Part shown: positions 8,049 to 14,542 of the stretch, piece after piece
Layout: the number at the start of each line of letters is the position of its first letter
Numbering within the stretch: position 1 is the first letter of the stretch
Assembly (NCBI GenBank): GCA_049303335.1
Contig: JBAQNA010000049.1
Span: forward strand, 1-28,298
Direction of reading: 5' to 3'
Source: DAIDAN01 sp049303335
Lineage (GTDB): Archaea; Aenigmatarchaeota; Aenigmatarchaeia; Aenigmatarchaeales; DAIDAN01
Length of the DNA stretch: 28,298 nt
Notes under the pieces: model-generated
What the model saw: the letters and a program-made list of their open reading frames with translations, nothing else
The model's database searches: none
What the model was told of the DNA's origin: nothing
Position numbers and translations under genes: made by a program

Positions 8049-9041
8049 TCAGAACAAATGCTCCTCTGTTATCTTGGCATCTCCGCCGATTTTGCAACTC
8101 ATGATGTTTCTAACCCCTTCCAATTCTCTCAGTCTTCCTTCAATCTCCTTGACATTTTCAGGCAGAGATAATATATGGACATTAGGCCCTGCATCAATCG
8201 TAAAATATGCTTCTAAACTCTCTTCCCTCCAACTCTGGACAGTTTTGATTATTCTTATTGTCTCAGGACTCCAATAAATCAGTGATGGCAAAGTAGTGAG
8301 CATGGTAGCGTGCATAAGGAGACAATCGAATTCCGATATCTTTCCAATCTCGCCGAAGTTTTTTTCCTTTATTGCTTTCTTTATTTTTATCAGATTCTCT
8401 TCTGCAGCATTCACCCTTGATGAATATAACGGGCATGTTTTGATTGTTTCTGTCATTCCAGCCCTTGAACTTACTTTCTTTTCTTCCTGCTCCACTATGG
8501 CTATGATATCCCTTATGTCAAAATAATTCTCATCAGCAAGCTGCAATGCATAGGAATCTTCATTTTGTTTTCCTTTAATCCATTCCACATAGCCTCCATA
8601 GATACTTCTGCATGAAGATCCGGAACCTTGTCTTGATAGTATAGAAACTTGCTTCTTGTCAAGATTCATTCCAAGGGAAGCGCAAGCGGCGACAGTCAAT
8701 GCCGCAAATCCTGATGCGGAAGATGCCATTCCCGCAGCAGAAGGAAAATTATTTCTTGAAACAACCTTTGCATTAAGTTTGGAGTTTGCAATACTTCTTA
8801 TGAGATTCAAGTGCCTTACAACCTTTTCTCTTTTTTCCCCATCCATATTTTTTCCGTCAATATTCACCGTATCTTCCTCATAGTCCGCAGAAAAGTCCAC
8901 TGTCGTGTGCGAATTCAGCCCGCCCAAAGTCATGGAAAGGCTGGAATTTGTTGGCAAGAACAGCCTATCGTTCGCTTTTCCCCAGTATTTTATCAGGGCA
9001 ATGTTGGAATTTGCTATCGCTGTGCATTTCATAAAAATCAT
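8049..9041 (-). CDS. mvaD: Diphosphomevalonate decarboxylase (or phosphomevalonate decarboxylase)
   Basis: ATP-dependent decarboxylation of (di)phosphomevalonate to IPP or isopentenyl phosphate. The 330 residues carry the family motifs in order: ANSNIALIKYWGK (10-22), the ATP loop NFPSAAGMASSASGFAAL (98-115), SGSSCRSIYGGYVEW with R145, and FTIDAGPNVH with the catalytic Asp D283. This enzyme is patchy in archaea. Some haloarchaeal homologues use the monophosphate and need an isopentenyl phosphate kinase, so substrate specificity cannot be settled by motif alone. The ATG at 9041 overlaps the TGA of the preceding 48-codon frame (ATGA), suggesting coupled translation; the ATG at 9032 is an alternative. 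The kinase gene follows 11 bases downstream. Confidence 0.93.
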   Translation of the reverse strand: MIFMKCTAIANSNIALIKYWGKANDRLFLPTNSSLSMTLGGLNSHTTVDFSADYEEDTVNIDGKNMDGEKREKVVRHLNLIRSIANSKLNAKVVSRNNFPSAAGMASSASGFAALTVAACASLGMNLDKKQVSILSRQGSGSSCRSIYGGYVEWIKGKQNEDSYALQLADENYFDIRDIIAIVEQEEKKVSSRAGMTETIKTCPLYSSRVNAAEENLIKIKKAIKEKNFGEIGKISEFDCLLMHATMLTTLPSLIYWSPETIRIIKTVQSWREESLEAYFTIDAGPNVHILSLPENVKEIEGRLRELEGVRNIMSCKIGGDAKITEEHLF

Positions 9042-9184
9042 TCTATATAGAAATTAGATAGGTTTGCATTTACCAAAAACACTGTATTTAATTGCATCTC
9101 CCTCTTTTCCATATATACTGTTTCTCCGTCAACAGTAGTAACCCCCACTAATTTTATTGTGTTTTCCTATTGTCTTATATCCAT
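9038..9184 (-). CDS. 48-codon ORF with an in-frame UAG at codon 6, coupled to the decarboxylase
   Basis: An ATG at 9184-9182 has a near-perfect ribosome binding site (AGAGGTGAGGATA before it). The frame reads MDIRQ, then UAG at 9169-9167, then 42 sense codons (ENTIKLVGVTTVDGETVYME and on) to a TGA at 9040-9038. That TGA overlaps the decarboxylase ATG as ATGA. The strong start signal, the protein-like sequence after the UAG and the 4-base overlap argue that the whole frame was or is translated. Alternatives: a five-residue leader peptide that regulates the mevalonate operon; a decayed small gene; or a shorter start at ATG 9112 (MEKREMQL). No family is recognised. It lies between the prenyl synthase and the decarboxylase in the same orientation. 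Confidence 0.45.
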
Positions 9185-9242
9185 TATCCTCACCTCTTTT
9201 TTTATCACCAGCAATCTTTTTATCCTTTTCCGCGCCGCGGTT

Positions 9243-10325
9243 TCAGAAGTCCCTCTCTACGAGGAACTGGGCGAACGCGCGCAGCTTTTCCTTTGCATCG
9301 CCCGGCTTCAGGAGACTGTCAACCTCGCTCCAGACGTCCTTTATCATTTTTTTCTCGAAAGCAACCGCGTATTCTATCGCGCCGTATTTTTTTATTATGT
9401 CAATCGCCTCCGTCTTCAGCGCCCGCTCTTTCGTGTGCATGTTCAGAATCTCGATGAGCCTTTTCCTGTCCTTCGCGTCCGCTTTCTGAAGCGTGTGTAT
9501 CACCATCAGCGTCCGCTTACCCTCCGAAATGTCGGAGCCGAGCTGCTCGTCCGTGAAGTTGTTCTTTCCGTTCGTTTCTGTGAGATTCAGCACATCGTCC
9601 TGTATCTGGAACGCCACGCCTATCGATTCCGCAAACTTTCCGAGCGTCTCGATAGTGTTCGCATCAGCGTTCGCAAGCACCGCCGCGATTTTCGCGCTCA
9701 TCCTCGCGAGCGTGCCAGTCTTGTAGGCGCACATCTGCAGGTATTGCTTTTCCGTGACAGCATCCGCGTTCGCGATTCCCTTGTGCCACGCGATGTCCAT
9801 TGCCTGTCCCATTCCCAGATTAAGAAGCTCCTGCCCGTAAATCTCGTAAACATTCAGAAGCGTTTCCGCGTCAAACTTGTCCCTGTTCTTGAACAGCGGA
9901 AGCAGCGGAAGGTAGTACATCTCGTGGCCTGCGTTTATCGCGACATCGACGCCGAAAATCCTGTAAGTGCACGGCTTTCCCCTCCTCTCGTCGGAATTGT
10001 CCTCTATATCGTCGTGCATCAGCGTTCCGTTGTGCACGACTTCAGGTATCACCACGAAATCCAGAAACTTTTTTGGGTCTCCGCCTAGAGCCTCGGCAAC
10101 CAGCAAGAACAAGACAGGCCTCCACCTTTTTCCGCCGCGGTCAAGGAAGTCCCATATGGGCTCTGCAACCGCTTTTTGCGGCGCTTCAATATTGTACTCA
10201 TACCTCGGCTTTCCGCAGACGAATTCCATATTATCATTTGTGAATTTTCGCGGTATGTATTTTTCTATGACCTTGTCAATCATTCCGCCCTGTTCCTTCA
10301 AAAACTTTTCGATGTCAATTGCCAA
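9243..10325 (-). CDS. idsA: trans-Polyprenyl diphosphate synthase (geranylgeranyl/farnesyl type)
   Basis: Condenses IPP with allylic diphosphates to make the C15-C20 or longer chain for archaeal lipids. The 360-residue protein has GGKRWRP (64-70), the first Asp-rich motif DDIEDNSDERRG (105-116), KTGTLARMS, the second motif QIQDDVLN (241-247, with Asn where a third Asp is common), and a C-terminus ending FLVERDF. The start is the TTG at 10325, decided by the ribosome binding site AAGGTGAT five bases upstream; no in-frame ATG or GTG gives a better N-terminus. Product chain length cannot be read reliably from sequence. It is first in the minus-strand run, followed by the 48-codon ORF, decarboxylase and kinase. 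Confidence 0.92.
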   Translation of the reverse strand: MAIDIEKFLKEQGGMIDKVIEKYIPRKFTNDNMEFVCGKPRYEYNIEAPQKAVAEPIWDFLDRGGKRWRPVLFLLVAEALGGDPKKFLDFVVIPEVVHNGTLMHDDIEDNSDERRGKPCTYRIFGVDVAINAGHEMYYLPLLPLFKNRDKFDAETLLNVYEIYGQELLNLGMGQAMDIAWHKGIANADAVTEKQYLQMCAYKTGTLARMSAKIAAVLANADANTIETLGKFAESIGVAFQIQDDVLNLTETNGKNNFTDEQLGSDISEGKRTLMVIHTLQKADAKDRKRLIEILNMHTKERALKTEAIDIIKKYGAIEYAVAFEKKMIKDVWSEVDSLLKPGDAKEKLRAFAQFLVERDF

Positions 10326-10328
10326 GTT

Positions 10329-10336
10329 ATCACCTT
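10329..10336 (-). promoter_or_regulatory. Ribosome binding site selecting the TTG start of the prenyl synthase
   Basis: AAGGTGAT on the minus strand, three bases before TTG at 10325. It pairs with the archaeal 16S tail and fixes the non-ATG start. Confidence 0.6.
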
Positions 10337-10450
10337 ATGCGCGTTTTATAACGTCGTAAAGGAATTTTTGCATTGGCCTATTTAAGCGTTAGCATGAAAA
10401 CATGCGGATTGTCGAACCTGCCGAAAAACAAATTTTTCGATGCGAAAAGA

Positions 10451-10458
10451 TTTATATT
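10451..10458 (+). promoter_or_regulatory. TATA box of the first KaiC-like gene
   Basis: TTTATATT lies 21-28 bases before the ATG at 10479, consistent with a leaderless mRNA. Confidence 0.55.
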
Positions 10459-10478
10459 AGGGAAACGAGTTTATTATT

Positions 10479-11165
10479 ATGAAAAATGATGAGCCGCTTA
10501 TTGCCGACAGGATTCCCACGGGAATTTCCGGATTGGACAAGATGATACAGGGAGGATTGGTAAAAGGCACGGCAACGCTCGTCTCCGGCGGCACGGGAAC
10601 GGGAAAAACGATATTCTGCTGCCAGTTCATCTGGGAAGGGCTTATGCGCGGCGAGAACTGCCTTTTCATAACGTTTGAGGAATCACCCGAGGACATCATA
10701 ACCGACGTCAGGAACTTTGGCTGGGATTTTGAGGATTACATAAAAAAGAAAAAGCTGTTTCTCGAGTATCACGACCCGTTTCAGGTCACAAACATCACGT
10801 CGCTTCTTGTAGAAAAGATAAAGCAGAACAACATAAGCCGCGTGGCCATCGATTCAACGTCCATACTCGGGCTTTATTTCAAGGATCCTTCGGAGGTGAG
10901 GAAGCAGCTTTACAAGCTTCTGATGGCGCTGAAAGGCTCGGGGGTAACAACAATATTGACCGCGGAAATACCGGAAGACAGCAAAAAGCTTTCCCGCTAC
11001 GGCGTGGAGGAGTTCGTGGCGGACGGCGTCATAGTGCTCCATTATGTCGGCATCGGAGAAAACACCTTCAACTCAATACAGGTCAGGAAAATGCGCAAGA
11101 CAAACCATGACAAGAACATTTATTCGTTTGATTTCACGGACAGGGGGCTGGTTGTAAGAAAGTAA
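10479..11165 (+). CDS. Single-domain KaiC-like RecA-superfamily ATPase (paralogue 1)
   Basis: 228 residues forming one KaiC/RAD55-type ATPase domain: the entry motif GISGLDKMIQGGLVKG, Walker A GGTGTGKT (37-44), the paired catalytic glutamates E67-E68 in FITFEES, and Walker B RVAIDSTSILGL with D125. These proteins switch or signal by ATP-driven oligomerisation; individual functions are mostly unknown. It is close in sequence to the second copy at 11912 (both have TIFCCQF and ENCLFITFEES). A three-helix membrane protein starts 10 bases after its stop, so this ATPase may work at the membrane. It is not RadA, as it lacks the N-terminal HhH domain and is too short. Confidence 0.88.
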   Translation: MKNDEPLIADRIPTGISGLDKMIQGGLVKGTATLVSGGTGTGKTIFCCQFIWEGLMRGENCLFITFEESPEDIITDVRNFGWDFEDYIKKKKLFLEYHDPFQVTNITSLLVEKIKQNNISRVAIDSTSILGLYFKDPSEVRKQLYKLLMALKGSGVTTILTAEIPEDSKKLSRYGVEEFVADGVIVLHYVGIGENTFNSIQVRKMRKTNHDKNIYSFDFTDRGLVVRK

Positions 11166-11175
11166 AGTGATAATT

Positions 11176-11676
11176 ATGGAAACCATACTTCTTGTGAGTT
11201 TTGTAATTGCGGGCTTTTCCATGATTATCGCAAGCTTTTCCGCGTTCTACATTTACAAATTCATCCGCTCGTACAGGGGAAAATTCCAGAAGCCCATGGA
11301 ATACCTTTTTTTCACGATAGCGCTTTTTGCCCTCCTGATGATAGAGTTCGGATTCATAATCGCAACGACGCCCGAAGTTTCGCCATTATTATCGGCGGCG
11401 CTTCCGCTCACTGCGATAATAATATCCGCGCTCCTTCTTGCCATGTCAAAAGCAGTCTTCAGCGCGGAGAACGAACTGATGGCGGAATCGTACAGGACGA
11501 AAAAGGATTTTCTCCAGAAAAAGTCAAAGCTCATCGAGGAGAAGTTCATGAAGAGGAAGATTTCGGAGGACATGTTCAAGCAGCTCCTTCTCGATCTGGA
11601 AAAGGAGATAATAGACACTGACGCGAAAATTCTCATGCTGGACGACGGCAAAAAAAAGGAGGAGCAGGATCAATAA
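11176..11676 (+). CDS. Membrane protein with cytoplasmic SHOCT-like tail, partner of KaiC-like ATPase
   Basis: About 166 residues from the ATG at 11176. I choose it over the in-frame GTG at 11167 because AAGTGAT just upstream is a natural ribosome binding site. Three hydrophobic helices (about 3-27, 42-62 and 69-90) are followed by a charged helical region (about 100-160). That region contains KLIEEKFMKRKISEDMFKQL, which resembles a SHOCT oligomerisation motif, and it ends in a lysine/glutamate tail. No enzyme motifs are visible. Start-to-stop spacing of 10 bases from the KaiC-like gene indicates one operon and a probable physical link. Function unknown. Confidence 0.75.
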   Translation: METILLVSFVIAGFSMIIASFSAFYIYKFIRSYRGKFQKPMEYLFFTIALFALLMIEFGFIIATTPEVSPLLSAALPLTAIIISALLLAMSKAVFSAENELMAESYRTKKDFLQKKSKLIEEKFMKRKISEDMFKQLLLDLEKEIIDTDAKILMLDDGKKKEEQDQ

Positions 11677-11911
11677 AAATCCGCAATATGAAACGAGTTT
11701 TCGTCTGGAAGCAAAATCGTTTTCTGTAAAGAAAAAAGCTCTGTAGAAATTCGCGGTAGGAGTAAGGAGCAATAATATCGGCGGTTGTTTGGCGCGTCAA
11801 TCTTTTCCGCATTTTAGAGCGTTCCTGTTTTTACTCAAACCATAACGGGGATTTCTGCAGAACTCTACAGAGCCTAAAAAGCTTATATATGAGAAAACAA
11901 AAAAATTTAAC
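11677..11911. repeat. Intergenic region with imperfect inverted repeat
   Basis: GCTCTGTAG at 11738-11746 is repeated in inverted form as CTACAGAGC at 11865-11873, and the flanking ATTTCT/AGAAAT also match imperfectly. The right arm lies about 10 bases before the TATA box of the second KaiC-like gene, where a regulator could act. Nothing else in this 235-base stretch looks coding. Confidence 0.35.
11883..11890 (+). promoter_or_regulatory. TATA box of the second KaiC-like gene
   Basis: TTATATAT lies 22-29 bases before the ATG at 11912, the spacing for a leaderless transcript. It is one of the clearest promoters in the window. Confidence 0.6.
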
Positions 11912-12607
11912 ATGAAGAAGATTGAAAGGATGAAGACAGGAGTTCCCGGTTTGGACAAGCTGGCAGAAGGCGGACTTGTCAAAGGCTCCGTGTCGCTTGT
12001 TTCCGGGACAATGGGAACGGGAAAAACGATATTCTGCTGCCAATTCCTGAAGCATGGGCTGGAGAACGGGGAGAACTGCCTTTTCATAACGTTCGAGGAA
12101 TCGGTGAAGGACATAATAAACGACGCGGCTTCTTTCGGATGGAACCTCGAAAAATACGTGAAGGACGGCAGCCTGATTTTCGAGTATATAGACCCGCTGG
12201 AGGCGAAAAGCAGGATAGGAAGCATCGAGGAGCTTGTGAGAACAGCGGCAAAGGAAAGGAAAATAAAAAGGATAGTAATCGACTCGATATCCATTCTGGG
12301 GCTTTATCTTGCGGACCATTACGAGTTCAGGAAGGACTTGCACAACCTGATAAACGCGCTGAAGGAGACCGGCGTCACAACCGTGATGACCGTGGAAGCC
12401 GTGAACGGGTCAACAAGATTCAGCGTTGAGGAATTCGTGGCGGACGCGGTAATAAACCTCTACGGTCTGAAGATAGGCGAAGGCAACTTCCGCTCGCTCC
12501 AAATAATGAAAATGCGGAGGACAAAGCACGCGGAGGACGTGTTCCCGTTCGAGTTCGGGAATAACGGGATTGTGGTAAAGAGTAAGGAAAGCGTATTTAA
12601 GACGTAA
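11912..12607 (+). CDS. Single-domain KaiC-like RecA-superfamily ATPase (paralogue 2)
   Basis: 231 residues, clearly paralogous to the 10479 gene: GVPGLDKLAEGGLVKG, Walker A GTMGTGKT (32-39), catalytic E62-E63 in FITFEES, Walker B RIVIDSISILGL with D124, and the shared late motifs VEEFVADAVINL and MKMRRTKHAED. Unlike copy 1 it has its own TATA box and no membrane partner after it; the convergent orphan gene's stop follows at once. The two copies probably arose by duplication with the membrane gene in between or lost from one copy. They may form mixed oligomers, but that is inference. Confidence 0.87.
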   Translation: MKKIERMKTGVPGLDKLAEGGLVKGSVSLVSGTMGTGKTIFCCQFLKHGLENGENCLFITFEESVKDIINDAASFGWNLEKYVKDGSLIFEYIDPLEAKSRIGSIEELVRTAAKERKIKRIVIDSISILGLYLADHYEFRKDLHNLINALKETGVTTVMTVEAVNGSTRFSVEEFVADAVINLYGLKIGEGNFRSLQIMKMRRTKHAEDVFPFEFGNNGIVVKSKESVFKT

Positions 12608-13150
12608 TCAGTATTGTATTTTGTCTTTCATGTGCTTCAGCGTAATTTCCCAGTATTTCTCAAGGTATTGCGCGGCTACGTCTATATTTCTTTTGTTATG
12701 TCCGGTAAATCCCGCTTTTATCAGATAATAAACGCTTAAGAATGGTATTAACGGATTATGTCCCCTATATTTTATCATCTCCTGACGCAGAATATACGGA
12801 AAAACTCCAAGGTAATTCCTATTTTGAAATTCTTTCCACCATCTATTCTCACAATAAGCCGCGCGAATATCCTCATTCAAGAGAGTCCTTATTTTTATTT
12901 CCTCTTTTAGAACTTTTTTTAAAAAATATTCGCGCTTCTCATCATGCCCTTCTGCAGCAGACATTCCTGCCTTGTCATAAAAAATATATGCATTCGCTAC
13001 ACGTTTTCCTGCCTCAGCACTCTCTTTCTCCGGAAAATTCATTGCAAGAAAAAGTTCTATGGCTGATTTTTCCAGCTTCTCAAATTTTCTTTCATCATGG
13101 AAGAACCATATCTTCGAGTGCACATCTGCTAATCTCTCCTCTTTTTTCAT
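12608..13150 (-). CDS. Hypothetical helical protein, third gene of the cis-prenyltransferase operon
   Basis: 180 residues, charged and mostly helical, with many aromatics (KYWEITLKHMKD, ENRWWKEFQNRNYLGVFPY). No membrane segment and no motif I recognise. The ATG at 13150 lies 5 bases after the V4R gene stop, so the two are almost certainly co-transcribed. The TGA stop directly abuts the stop of the convergent KaiC-like gene. Context suggests a role tied to the V4R protein or to polyprenyl metabolism; nothing in the sequence shows it. Confidence 0.7.
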   Translation of the reverse strand: MKKEERLADVHSKIWFFHDERKFEKLEKSAIELFLAMNFPEKESAEAGKRVANAYIFYDKAGMSAAEGHDEKREYFLKKVLKEEIKIRTLLNEDIRAAYCENRWWKEFQNRNYLGVFPYILRQEMIKYRGHNPLIPFLSVYYLIKAGFTGHNKRNIDVAAQYLEKYWEITLKHMKDKIQY

Positions 13151-13155
13151 AAAAA

Positions 13156-13755
13156 TTACTTCAAAATGGGTATTTTCAATTTCTTGATTTCGTCTTTGCT
13201 GAAGATTTGTCCTGCATATTTTTTTGAGACGCCGTTCTTAATGAAGTCTTCCCTGGGTTTTATTACAAACTCGCAGCAATCGTCTCCGGCAGCTATACAT
13301 TTTCTTTCAATGCAGTCAAAATCTATGTTGAATGAGACGAACGCCCCTCCTGCAATCTGCCCCCGTAAGAAATGATCTATAGCAGTATTGGATTTTAAGT
13401 TTTTAGAAACCCCATCTCTTACTTCTATTATGAACATTTTATTCTGATTGTCTTCTGCTGTAAATTTCATCTTTCCCCAACCACAGACACCGCCTGTATT
13501 TATTAGCCATTTGGCAAGTTCCATTTGCTTAAGTTTATATTTTTCTGAGACGGCCTCAGAAAATCCCTTAACGTGAGAATGTTTTGAAGCAAGGTAGAAG
13601 TTCAGACATGTTCCTTCGTCATCTTTGAATTTATCCATTAAACTAATAAACAGTTCCGCTGTTGTTATTACAACACGTTCATTTAGGAAAGCTATATTGC
13701 CTTCCTCGAATCTTATTTGTCCCGCCATCAAGAGCTTCTTGAACAAGTCGAACAT
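13156..13755 (-). CDS. V4R-domain protein
   Basis: 199 residues. The C-terminal part (about 100-178) has the V4R (vinyl-4-reductase-like) fold signature: a Gly-rich GGAFVSFNIDFDCIERKCIA followed by AAGDDCCEFVI. The cluster of four cysteines is typical. V4R domains bind small hydrophobic ligands or metals and often serve as sensors, for example in bacteriochlorophyll and aromatic-compound pathways. The N-terminal 100 residues are helical and lack a recognisable DNA-binding motif. It starts 2 bases after the cis-prenyltransferase stop, so it is tightly coupled to it. A polyprenyl-binding sensor role is a guess from context. Confidence 0.78.
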   Translation of the reverse strand: MFDLFKKLLMAGQIRFEEGNIAFLNERVVITTAELFISLMDKFKDDEGTCLNFYLASKHSHVKGFSEAVSEKYKLKQMELAKWLINTGGVCGWGKMKFTAEDNQNKMFIIEVRDGVSKNLKSNTAIDHFLRGQIAGGAFVSFNIDFDCIERKCIAAGDDCCEFVIKPREDFIKNGVSKKYAGQIFSKDEIKKLKIPILK

Positions 13756-13757
13756 AT

Positions 13758-14477
13758 TTACCTACCAAACCTTCTTTCTTTGTTGTTAAAAATATTTATC
13801 GCATTGTCAATATCCTCCTTTTCTATCTCGGGCCAGAACTTGCCTATCGGGACAAACTCGGAGAAAAGGGCAAGATGCGCAGGGCCGTCCGACAGCGGAC
13901 GCGTCTCGCTTGTCCTTATTATCAGGTCTATGTCGGGGCCGCTGTGCTCGTAAAAGCCGAGAGACGGCTCCGCGCCGGAATCCGCGCGCAGGCTTTCCGC
14001 AAACTTTTTCTGCGCGTCAAGCGCGTCAACCTTTCCGCTGTACGCGATAAGTATGTTCAAAACTTTTCCCGAGTTTTTCTCCGTCTTCTTCTCAAGCTCC
14101 TTGCATATTTCAACATACGAGCTTGGAAAAGAAAATCCCGTAAGGTTCTTCAAGGATTTCCCGTCGTTTATTTTTCCTATAAATTTTATTTTGATATTGC
14201 TGAAAAATTCGTCATCAAGCCACGAGCGGAACGCGTTTTCCTGAGTCTGAAGTATCGGCATTACTTCTCCGGAGTTCCTCCCTTTCAGGTTCGAAAGCGC
14301 GAGACCGAAAATGGTGAGGTTGGATGCGCCGTTGTCGCCCAGAATCTACTTCACCGCATTTGTGACCCTTTCCGCGCCGAGTGTGTAGCTTTCCTCCAGC
14401 GGAATTCCCGCCTTCTTTGCGAACCTCCTGTTGCCGTCGATTATCAGAAAAACATGCCCTATCTTTTGTTCCTGCAT
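13758..14477 (-). CDS. uppS: cis-Prenyltransferase (undecaprenyl/dolichyl-type diphosphate synthase) with in-frame UAG
   Basis: Makes long cis-polyprenyl diphosphates, the precursors of archaeal dolichol-type glycan carriers. From the ATG at 14477 a 239-codon frame covers the whole family. It has VFLIIDGNRRFAKKAG with catalytic D14, LTIFGLALSN (the usual YAFSxEN strand), then DLIIRTSETRPLSDGP, LFSEFVPIGKFWPEI and the terminal ERRFGR. Codon 44 is UAG (14348-14346), in NAVK[UAG]ILGDNGA, where relatives often have Trp (EVLEWC). There is no frameshift, so a single G-to-A change from UGG, readthrough, or decoding as an amino acid could each explain it. The ATG at 14261 would give only the C-terminal 167 residues without the active site. 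V4R gene follows by 2 bases. Confidence 0.85.
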
Positions 14478-14542
14478 GGCATTAAATTCGAAAAATCGGT
14501 TAATAAAGGTAAGTTTGGGATTTCTGGCTGCAATATATTTCT

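Noticed and set aside
9038..9242. Readthrough of the prenyl synthase TGA into a lysine-rich tail of about 37 codons
   Set aside because: The enzyme's C-terminus (FLVERDF) is already the family's usual end, and the tail is what A-rich DNA gives by chance.
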